NCBI GenBank assembly: GCA_964407525.1
Contig: CAYOWC010000047.1
Location: 1-22,292 of the forward strand
DNA from: DUZB01 sp964407525
GTDB taxonomy: Bacteria > Desulfobacterota > DSM-4660 > Desulfatiglandales > Desulfatiglandaceae
Reading direction: 5' to 3'
Length of the DNA: 22,292 nucleotides
Position 1 is the first letter of the stretch. Every line of letters starts with the position of its first letter. Below the pieces are notes generated by a model. That model searched no databases and was not told the DNA's origin. It worked only from the letters and a program-made list of their open reading frames with translations. Below, piece after piece: positions 17,038 to 22,292 of this stretch. Position numbers and translations under genes: made by a program.

Positions 17038-18189
17038 TTACAGTGCGCCGATAAGCCGTGAAATGACGATGCGCTGCACTTCGGAGGTCCCTTCTCCGAT
17101 TTCCAACAGCTTCTGGTCCCTGTAAAACCTCTCCACATTGTATTCGTTCATCAATCCATAGCCCCCGTGGAGCTGAACGGCATGGTTGGCGCATCGGTAC
17201 ATGACTTCGGAACAGTGAAGTTTCGCCATTGCGGCTTCTTTGGAGAAGGGCTTGCTATTATCCCGAAGCCAGCAGGCTTTGTAAAGGATAAGTCGTGCGC
17301 ACTCAATTTCCAGGGCCATATCCGCTAATTTAAACGCGTTAATCTGGAAAGTGGAGATCGGTTTTCCAAATTGTTCCCGCTCTCTGGAGTATTTCATGCT
17401 CAGGTCAAAACATCCCTGGGCTCCCCCTAATCCCATGGCTCCAATGGACAATCGGCCTCCATCCAGTGTCTGCATCATCTGGTAGAATCCGTTGCCTCTC
17501 GGACCCAGCATATTTTCTTCAGGAACGCGGCAGTCGTCAAAATACAGCTCACTGGTGTTGGAGGCCCGCCACATCATTTTTCCGTGCATCTCTCTGGACT
17601 CAAAACCTTTCGTTCCCGTTTCGACAAGGATACACGAGAGTTCAGGGCGACCATCTTCCCTGGTCCCTGTGCGGCAAAGGGCGGTCGCGCCGGAGGTGAT
17701 TTTTGTTGAGGCATTGGTGATGAAGATTTTGCTGCCGTTTATAACCCATTCATTGCCATCCAGGACTGCCGTGGTTTTGGAGTTGCCCGCATCAGATCCG
17801 GCATTTGGTTCGGTTAGACCAAAGCCCCACAGGGCTTCTCCGCTGCATAATTTGGGAAGATATTTTGTCTTTTGTTCTTCGTTCCCGAAATAGTAAAGAG
17901 GGCCTATCCCTAACGAATTGCCCGCAGCCACGGTGGCTGCATGGGAGCCGTCAACCCGGGCGATTTCCTCCGTGGCAATAATGTAGGACAGGTAGTCCAT
18001 ACCCTGGCCGCCGTATTTTTCCGAGACAAACATGCCGAAAAGACCCAAATCAGCCATTTTCCTCATGGTTTCATAGGAAAATTCTTCTTTTTCATCCAAT
18101 TCAATAGCTACCGGTTTGATTTCATTTTCGGCAAAATCACGAACGGAATTGCGCAGAATCTCCTGCTCCATGGATAGACTGAAGTCCAT
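17038..18189 (-). CDS. Acyl-CoA dehydrogenase (FAD-dependent)
   Basis: This 383-aa flavoprotein would oxidise an acyl-CoA to the 2,3-enoyl-CoA and pass electrons to electron-transfer flavoprotein. Its length is standard. N-terminal helical domain: MEQEILRNSVRDFAENEIKP. Middle beta domain: GFGLTEPNAGSD and WVINGSKIFITNA, which contact FAD and substrate. C-terminal domain: LDGGRLSIGAMGLG and AVQLHGGYG, ending in EIGEGTSEVQR, where E366 is the likely catalytic base. AAGGAG lies 5 nt before the ATG. The chain length or branching of the substrate cannot be told. It is divergent from the XRE-cupin regulator, which probably controls it; the thiolase-like/DUF35 operon beyond suggests a shared degradation route. 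Confidence 0.93.
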   Translation of the reverse strand: MDFSLSMEQEILRNSVRDFAENEIKPVAIELDEKEEFSYETMRKMADLGLFGMFVSEKYGGQGMDYLSYIIATEEIARVDGSHAATVAAGNSLGIGPLYYFGNEEQKTKYLPKLCSGEALWGFGLTEPNAGSDAGNSKTTAVLDGNEWVINGSKIFITNASTKITSGATALCRTGTREDGRPELSCILVETGTKGFESREMHGKMMWRASNTSELYFDDCRVPEENMLGPRGNGFYQMMQTLDGGRLSIGAMGLGGAQGCFDLSMKYSREREQFGKPISTFQINAFKLADMALEIECARLILYKACWLRDNSKPFSKEAAMAKLHCSEVMYRCANHAVQLHGGYGLMNEYNVERFYRDQKLLEIGEGTSEVQRIVISRLIGAL

Positions 18190-18200
18190 AATAACTCCTT

Positions 18201-18212
18201 ACCTAATTAGGT
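18201..18212. promoter_or_regulatory. Perfect palindrome at the acyl-CoA dehydrogenase leader
   Basis: ACCTAATTAGGT is a perfect 12-bp palindrome immediately upstream of the ribosome site (CTCCTT, 18195-18200 on the plus strand) of the acyl-CoA dehydrogenase gene. Its position would suit an operator. It does not match the TGAATA half-sites nearer the XRE gene, so if real it may bind a different regulator. Confidence 0.35.
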
Positions 18213-18309
18213 GCGGTTTCAGGCGCCCCTCTTTCAGAGCAAAGTGGGAAACTACCTGAACCAGATCTTTTATTATTGCAGATTCAGAGAAAAAACCAGC
18301 CTTATAACA

Positions 18310-18335
18310 CTATTCACAACCAAATTTTTGAATAG
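18310..18335. promoter_or_regulatory. CTATTCA / TGAATAG inverted pair
   Basis: CTATTCA (18310-18316) and TGAATAG (18329-18335) form a perfect 7-bp inverted repeat with a 12-bp spacer, in the intergenic region between the divergent acyl-CoA dehydrogenase and XRE genes. The same half-site recurs at the XRE promoter, so this may be an operator on the dehydrogenase side. Confidence 0.3.
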
Positions 18336-18490
18336 GGCACAGCCAACCGTGTGGAAACTGTAAACGATTATGTTGTTTTTATAGGCAGATGAGGAAAACT
18401 TGTCAATCATAAAAAGGGAAGAGACGGCCCTATTAAAGTTTGATATATGATTAAGTGTAAATATTCACCATGACCTTATATTGAAATTTC

Positions 18491-18519
18491 TTGACACATG
18501 GAAAATATTTATGAATACT
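18491..18519 (+). promoter_or_regulatory. Promoter of the XRE-cupin regulator
   Basis: TTGACA (18491-18496, exact) and AATACT (18514-18519, four of six) are separated by 17 bp. The start codon is 41 bp further on. Confidence 0.5.
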
Positions 18520-18528
18520 GAATATTCA
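18512..18528. promoter_or_regulatory. Probable autoregulatory operator with TGAATA half-sites
   Basis: TGAATATTCA (18519-18528) is a perfect 10-bp palindrome abutting the -10 box, with another half-site TGAATA at 18512-18517. Further copies of TGAATA or TATTCA occur at 18311, 18329, 18462 and 18561. A repressor bound here would cover the -10 box and start site, the usual way XRE-cupin regulators control themselves. Confidence 0.4.
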
Positions 18529-18559
18529 TTAAGAAAAAATACAAACACGAGGATGACTA

Positions 18560-19102
18560 TTGAATATTGGTTCGTTGATCCGTAAATATCGGAAAGAAAA
18601 GAAAATGACGCTCAAGGCTGTGTCTCAGAAAGCGAATGTTTCTGAAGGCTTTTTGAGCCAGGTGGAAAATAATGTGAGTTCGCCATCGGTGGACACGCTG
18701 GTAGGTATCAGCAATGCCATTGGCGTTAATGCCGGCGACCTCCTGAACCAGATCCAAAACCACGAACGATTAATCCTCATCCGCAGGGAAGAATGGATTG
18801 ATGTGGATCTTCCGCACACGGGATTTGCCACCAGGCGATTTTTTCCCCCCGAAAGCAGGAACGTTATCGACAGCGCCATTCTTGTTCTTGAGCCGGGGAA
18901 AACCATCCCGGTTCGAAAAGGGATCAAGAACGGCCAGGAGATCCTCTGCATCCTGAAAGGCTCCCTTGACTTGACCCATCAGGGGAAAAAGATCACGCTT
19001 TCAGAGGGGGATACCGTTCATTTCTGGTCGGATGTACAGAAACAGAATATTTCTACTTCTGACCAGAATGCCGCTGTGGCCTTGTGGATAGGTACACTGT
19101 AA
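18560..19102 (+). CDS. XRE-family regulator with C-terminal cupin domain
   Basis: This 180-aa transcription factor has an N-terminal HTH_XRE domain (about 3-62: IRKYRKEKKMTLKAVSQKANVSEGFLSQVENNVSSPSVDTL) and a C-terminal cupin fold (about 105-178, with EILCILKGSLDL and LSEGDTVHF). The cupin lacks the usual HxH metal ligands: PVRKGIKNGQE and DVQKQNIS stand where histidines normally sit. It therefore probably senses a small organic ligand rather than holding a metal. Translation starts at TTG: GAGGA (18549-18553) is 6 nt upstream and the HTH begins at once, whereas the ATG at 18553 is in another frame. Its place between the acyl-CoA dehydrogenase and the thiolase-like operon suggests it controls both. 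Confidence 0.88.
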   Translation: MNIGSLIRKYRKEKKMTLKAVSQKANVSEGFLSQVENNVSSPSVDTLVGISNAIGVNAGDLLNQIQNHERLILIRREEWIDVDLPHTGFATRRFFPPESRNVIDSAILVLEPGKTIPVRKGIKNGQEILCILKGSLDLTHQGKKITLSEGDTVHFWSDVQKQNISTSDQNAAVALWIGTL

Positions 19103-19282
19103 CGGGTTGCAGGTAAATGCCTTTTACTTAAGGACATTTTAAAAGATAACAATCGAACCAAAAGCAAGGAAGCGCCCTGTTTTTTTGCTGTTCCGTTCGA
19201 ATGTTCGTCAATCGACTGTTCGTTATTCGTCATGCTGTTAAGTTAATGACATTGGGTACAACCCTCTAACCTTCTGGACTTC

Positions 19283-19483
19283 GAAGTTTCACACAAACGC
19301 CGCCGCCGGCTAAAAAAAAGCCAGTCAGATCAAAAAAGAAACTTCCAGAACAAGGTTTCAGGTGTCGGGTGTCAGTGTTCAGAACATCCAGTTTCAAGTT
19401 TCAATTTTCCAGTTTCCAATTGAAGTTTCATATGAGCGTCGCCTCCGGCTGGAAAAAATACCCGGACTGATCAAGAAAGAAAC
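19283..19483. repeat. Imperfect direct repeats in the 19103-19586 gap
   Basis: Two related copies of about 62 bp lie at 19283-19345 and 19422-19483. Both begin GAAGTTTCA, pass through CGCCGGC- or CTCCGGC-like words and an A-rich run, and end in AAAGAAAC. The first copy is bounded by GAAGTTTC and GAAACTTC as 8-bp inverted ends. A partial third start (GTAGTTTCACACTAACGC) lies at about 19542-19559, just before the ribosome site of the next gene. Between the copies are GGTGTC/GTGTCAG iterations (19361-19375) and CCAGTTTC/TTTCCAG words like those at the left end. No gene was found in this 484-bp gap. Confidence 0.6.
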
Positions 19484-19586
19484 CATGCATTCCCACGCTG
19501 GAGTATGGGAACGAGGAATAACCAGTAACGAGCAACCAGGGTAGTTTCACACTAACGCAGGCGTCAAAACGAAAGGAGGAGTAAGG

Positions 19587-21023
19587 ATGATTAAATTCAG
19601 TGAACGGCAACTCAGGACACCTAAATTAATGCGTCCGGTCTATCTTGTAACGGCGGGTCAGTCGAAGTTCGACCGGGCCATGCCGGAGAAAAGAACGGAA
19701 GAACTTTGTGTTGACGCCCTGACAATGGCGGCAAGGCTCATTGACAAAACTCCGGCAGAGCTGAAAAGTTACATCCATACCGCCTATTACGGTCATTTCG
19801 CCGACCATTTCGGAGATCAACTCCTTGGGGAGGCGGTTATCCACGACAGGCTGGGGCTGGATCCTCTCGGTAATATCGGGGTCAAAACAGGGGGCGCTAC
19901 GGGCGGTTCGACGTTGTGGGAAACGGTCAAAGCCGTGGCTTCCGGGTATTCCGACTGTGCCCTGGCCATGGGATGGGAGCGCATGGACGAGGTTCCCACC
20001 GATGAGGGAAATCACCTGATATCCTGTGCCGCGGATAAGGATTGGGAAACCCCTCTTGGCCATATCTACACCGGCTATTATGCTGTCATGGCCCAGAAAT
20101 ACTGGCAGGTATTTGGAAAAGAAGAAGAATCATTCCGACGCACCCTGGCGGAGATTTCTGTAAAGCACCATGGATACGCGCGATTCAACCCATACGCCCA
20201 GGCGCCCATGAAGATTACAGTGGAAGATGTTCTCAATTCTCCCGTGGTGGCCTATCCACTTCGGGTTCTTGACTGCTGCCTCATGAGCGTGGGAGCTGCC
20301 TGTGCCATCATCTGCGACGAACCCACCGCGATCGAGCTTACAAAAGGGACGAAAAATAAACCTCTGCGCATCTGGGTGGCTGCCGGATCACACACCCTCA
20401 GGCCGGCCTGCAGACGTGATATGGACATTCCCCTGCTTCCCAATGAAACCCCCGACCAGTATGCGGACCTTGGGGAACGCTTTCCCGGCGGCGACCGGTA
20501 TCCCGGTTTCACTGGATTCCTGGGCGCCAGGATGAGCGCCTATTATGGTTACCGCATGGCAGGGATTGTAGACCCCATGGAAGATCTGGATGTCATAGAA
20601 CTCCATGACGCCTTCACCATCAGCGATGTACAATCGTATGAAGATGTGGGTCTCAGGCCTTATGGATATGGCAGGGATTATGTGGAATCCGGGGATTGCT
20701 ATCACACCAACCCGCGCACGGGTGAACCCGGCAGACTTCCTTCAAATCTCTCGGGCGGACTCATCGGCTGCATGCACGCTGTGGGTGCTACCGGGATCAT
20801 GCAGACTTTTGAAATCGCCTCCCATATCTGGAATCGATGGGCGGAACTGCATGGCGATCCCAAAGTCTGGGAAGAGTTCGGCAGGGAAAAACCCGACGAC
20901 TGGACTGATCTTCAGGTAAAAGACGCAAAACGGGCACTGGCCATCAGCCATGCAGGGGTGGGATCACACGTTACGGCAACCATCCTGATGGATCCTGACC
21001 ATCTCTTGAAAGAGGACGCATAA
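19587..21023 (+). CDS. Thiolase-superfamily protein lacking the nucleophilic cysteine; possible acyl-CoA aldolase
   Basis: This 478-aa protein is of the thiolase fold (SCP2-thiolase-like branch) but longer than the usual 390 or so residues. The N-terminal half contains GVKTGGATGGSTLWETVKAV, which aligns without gaps to the family's CATGSxAL motif. The codon for the nucleophilic Cys is GGC (19893-19895), giving G103. Other catalytic landmarks are kept: LHDAF with H340, MHAVGATG with H397 (GHPxGATG in thiolases), and HAGVGSH near the C-terminus. Loss of Cys rules out the normal ping-pong thiolase mechanism. The DUF35 gene follows 14 bp downstream. Thiolase-fold/DUF35 pairs include true thiolases (benzoylsuccinyl-CoA thiolase BbsAB) and the steroid side-chain aldolase Ltp2-ChsH2(DUF35), which has a repurposed active site. 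The second comparison fits better. AAAGGAGGAG precedes the ATG. The fold is certain; the reaction is inferred. Confidence 0.85.
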   Translation: MIKFSERQLRTPKLMRPVYLVTAGQSKFDRAMPEKRTEELCVDALTMAARLIDKTPAELKSYIHTAYYGHFADHFGDQLLGEAVIHDRLGLDPLGNIGVKTGGATGGSTLWETVKAVASGYSDCALAMGWERMDEVPTDEGNHLISCAADKDWETPLGHIYTGYYAVMAQKYWQVFGKEEESFRRTLAEISVKHHGYARFNPYAQAPMKITVEDVLNSPVVAYPLRVLDCCLMSVGAACAIICDEPTAIELTKGTKNKPLRIWVAAGSHTLRPACRRDMDIPLLPNETPDQYADLGERFPGGDRYPGFTGFLGARMSAYYGYRMAGIVDPMEDLDVIELHDAFTISDVQSYEDVGLRPYGYGRDYVESGDCYHTNPRTGEPGRLPSNLSGGLIGCMHAVGATGIMQTFEIASHIWNRWAELHGDPKVWEEFGREKPDDWTDLQVKDAKRALAISHAGVGSHVTATILMDPDHLLKEDA

Positions 21024-21037
21024 GGAAGGAGGAGAAA

Positions 21038-21631
21038 ATGAGCATATTTGGAACAGTGCGGGTCAAAGACGGAAAATACAGGATAAAAGGCGATTTTCAT
21101 CACATTACGCCCAATACACCCATAAGAAATGAGGATGATGGCTGGAAGCTTATGGGAGTAACCAACCCGAGGGAAATGATCTACATCCACACATACGGTG
21201 GGGAAGCACCCTTTTTTGAGAGTGTATCCCAGGGGAAAATACTGGGCACCCGATGCGACAACCCGGACTGCGAGTTCAAAGGGACCACCTATCTCCCCTT
21301 TCGCATCCACTGTCCGGACTGCCTTGCTAAGAACACCATCGTGGACTTTACGGACATTTGTACAAAGACGGCGAAAATTCATACGTTCATGGTCTGTGAG
21401 CGATCCGGCGCCTTTAATACATTAGACAAGCCGATCAAATTCATTAACGTGGAATTCGACGGGATTTCTACTATCCTGATGAGTTATCTCTCCATAGGGG
21501 ACCCCAAGATAGGAATGCGTGTGGTTCCCATCTTCAGAACAGTGAACCCCACGTACACCATCACCGATCTCTCGTGGGTCGAGGACGGCGTGAAAGCGGA
21601 AGACCTTCCCGAAGGATTTTCGTTCGGATAA
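21038..21631 (+). CDS. DUF35 zinc-ribbon/OB-fold acyl-CoA-binding subunit
   Basis: This 197-aa protein is the partner of the preceding thiolase-like enzyme. A rubredoxin-like zinc ribbon uses C73, C78, C92 and C95 (CDNPDC and CPDC). The OB-fold follows (about 97-190), with typical IHTFMVCERSGAFNTLDKPIKFINVEFDG. About 70 residues precede the first cysteine, longer than in small DUF35 proteins, and could wrap around the partner. In characterised complexes DUF35 chains bind the CoA moiety or complete the active site of the thiolase-fold subunit. The ribosome site GGAAGGAGGAG fills the 14-bp gap, so the two chains should be made together, and a strong terminator ends the operon. Confidence 0.92.
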   Translation: MSIFGTVRVKDGKYRIKGDFHHITPNTPIRNEDDGWKLMGVTNPREMIYIHTYGGEAPFFESVSQGKILGTRCDNPDCEFKGTTYLPFRIHCPDCLAKNTIVDFTDICTKTAKIHTFMVCERSGAFNTLDKPIKFINVEFDGISTILMSYLSIGDPKIGMRVVPIFRTVNPTYTITDLSWVEDGVKAEDLPEGFSFG

Positions 21632-21654
21632 GTGATTTTATCAAACTGTAAAAG

Positions 21655-21690
21655 AAAGGGCCGCATGGTGTTTGCGGCCCTTTTTTTCTT
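21655..21690 (+). terminator. Rho-independent terminator of the thiolase-like/DUF35 operon
   Basis: AAAGGGCCGCA (21655-21665) and TGCGGCCCTTT (21673-21683) form a perfect 11-bp stem with a 7-nt loop, followed by TTTTCTTTT. It begins 23 bp after the DUF35 stop codon. Confidence 0.93.
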
Positions 21691-21805
21691 TTCATAGCAG
21701 CGATCCTGCTTGCATTAACAGGATAAGTTGTAGCAATTAGGAATGATGGCCCCAAAGTAAATTGGAGGGAAGAATGTGGGCGGTGAACCACCACAAAATG
21801 ACATC

Positions 21806-21864
21806 AAGATAAAGATTTGACCCCTTGAAATTCTTTGTGTTAATGTAAAGATAAAAACTCGACC
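21806..21864. repeat. Direct repeat upstream of the antitoxin remnant
   Basis: AAGATAAAGATTTGACC (21806-21822) and AAGATAAAAACTCGACC (21848-21864) match at about 14 of 17 positions and start 42 bp apart. They lie just before the antitoxin remnant, where a TA operator would be expected, so they may be old operator sites. The rest of 21691-21886 shows no gene. Confidence 0.4.
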
Positions 21865-21886
21865 TTTTAGGTTTGGAGGTTTGATT

Positions 21887-22123
21887 ATGTAAGCAGAAAA
21901 AATATTCCTTGAAACAGATCAACATGGGCACCTGTTACAACAGCCACAATTGCCTCCTAATGCCCGCATGGAAGCAATCTTCCTTTTACTGGAAGATATT
22001 GGCATTGGCAAAGGGAATAAGGCCATAAGAAAGCCGTCAAAAAGAATTATGGGAAAAGGAAAGATCATCGGAGATATTATGGACCCTGTTGCCCCCCTTC
22101 AAGATTGGGATGCACTGCAATGA
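21887..22123 (+). pseudogene. VapB-type antitoxin remnant, stop at codon 2
   Basis: A perfect GGAGG (21875-21879) sits 7 nt before ATG 21887-21889, but the next codon is TAA (21890-21892). The frame is then open for 76 codons to TGA at 22121-22123: AEKIFLETDQHGHLL, PPNARMEAIFLLLED, and the tail SKRIMGKGKIIGDIMDPVAP followed by QDWDALQ. This tail is typical of small antitoxins paired with PIN-domain toxins. A single base change (for example C, A or G to T in codon 2) would explain the stop. The only later ATG codons (such as 21967) would lose the DNA-binding N-terminus. The stop overlaps the ATG of the toxin remnant, the usual TA coupling. Confidence 0.75.
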
Positions 22124-22161
22124 TTTTATTGGATACGCATATTTGGTTTACATACCTATAA
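22120..22161 (+). pseudogene. VapC/PIN toxin remnant, 13 codons
   Basis: ATG at 22120 overlaps the antitoxin stop (ATGA). The product MILLDTHIWF begins exactly like PIN-domain toxins (the first catalytic Asp is in LLDTH), then diverges (TYL) and stops at 22159-22161. A complete PIN protein has about 130 residues, so nearly all of it is missing and no remaining part is seen before the next gene at 22175. A deletion joining the toxin start to the region upstream of the next gene is the simplest explanation. Confidence 0.75.
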
Positions 22162-22174
22162 GGCAAGCGATGAT

Positions 22175-22292
22175 ATGAAAAAAACAGCTTTGATTCTTGG
22201 TGTTTCCGGTCAGGACGGATCTTATCTGGCCCGTTTTCTTTTAGAAAAAGGATACAGGGTCGTGGGTTGTTCAAGAGACGCCCAGATATCCC
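22175..22292 (+). CDS. gmd: GDP-mannose 4,6-dehydratase-like protein, N-terminus only
   Basis: Only 39 codons fall inside the window; the gene continues beyond the right edge. MKKTALILGVSGQDGSYLAR followed by FLLEKGYRVVGCSR is the Rossmann NAD(P)-binding start of the short-chain dehydrogenase/reductase sugar-nucleotide enzymes. GVSGQDGSYLA closely matches GDP-mannose 4,6-dehydratase (GxTGQDGSYL), which makes GDP-4-keto-6-deoxymannose for fucose, rhamnose or perosamine in surface polysaccharides. AAGG (22160-22163) lies 11 nt before the ATG. It may open a polysaccharide cluster to the right. A related GDP-sugar epimerase/dehydratase cannot be excluded from so short a piece. Confidence 0.7.
   Translation, partial: MKKTALILGVSGQDGSYLARFLLEKGYRVVGCSRDAQIS

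Overview
The window looks like ordinary chromosome of an anaerobic Desulfobacterota (former Deltaproteobacteria), perhaps a sulfate-reducer-like member. This is inferred from gene content and protein style: a CbpM-like MerR protein beside dnaJ, an orphan GspE/PilB ATPase, an MsbA-type exporter, acyl-CoA dehydrogenase and thiolase/DUF35 genes, and intergenic DNA full of small inverted and tandem repeats. No rRNA, tRNA, CRISPR array or intact mobile element was recognised.

Layout. Positions 1-234 are repeat-rich and gene-free. A membrane class III nucleotide cyclase lies on the minus strand (235-1833). After a 405-bp gap with an inverted repeat come a GspE/PilB-type ATPase, a small exported protein of unknown function, and recN. 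A minus-strand single-domain response regulator (6329-6772) is convergent with recN. The section 7057-14213 is a protein-quality-control block: dnaJ, a convergent CbpM-like regulator, a PpiD/SurA-type periplasmic chaperone, a DUF1285-like protein on the opposite strand, and clpB. A 119-bp multi-hairpin palindrome sits in the gap before ppiD. Next, on the minus strand, are an HU/IHF-family protein with an unusual insertion and, directly upstream of it, an MsbA-like ABC exporter. These are followed by a hairpin-pair element (16817-16951).

The most interesting part is 17038-21631. A minus-strand acyl-CoA dehydrogenase is divergent from an XRE-cupin regulator that starts with TTG. Beyond a 484-bp repeat-rich gap lies a tight two-gene operon: a 478-aa thiolase-superfamily protein and a DUF35 zinc-ribbon/OB-fold protein, closed by a strong terminator. 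The thiolase-like protein has glycine (G103) where thiolases carry the nucleophilic cysteine, but it keeps HDAF-like and MHAVGATG histidine motifs. A cysteine-less thiolase fold plus a DUF35 partner is the arrangement of the steroid side-chain aldolase Ltp2-ChsH2(DUF35). This pair may therefore be a retro-aldolase or another non-thiolase carbon-carbon enzyme in an acyl-CoA degradation route controlled by the neighbouring regulator. The substrate is unknown.

The right end (21691-22174) carries a dead VapBC-type toxin-antitoxin remnant: the antitoxin has a stop at codon 2 and the PIN toxin is cut to 13 codons. The first 39 codons of a GDP-mannose 4,6-dehydratase-like gene follow and run off the window.
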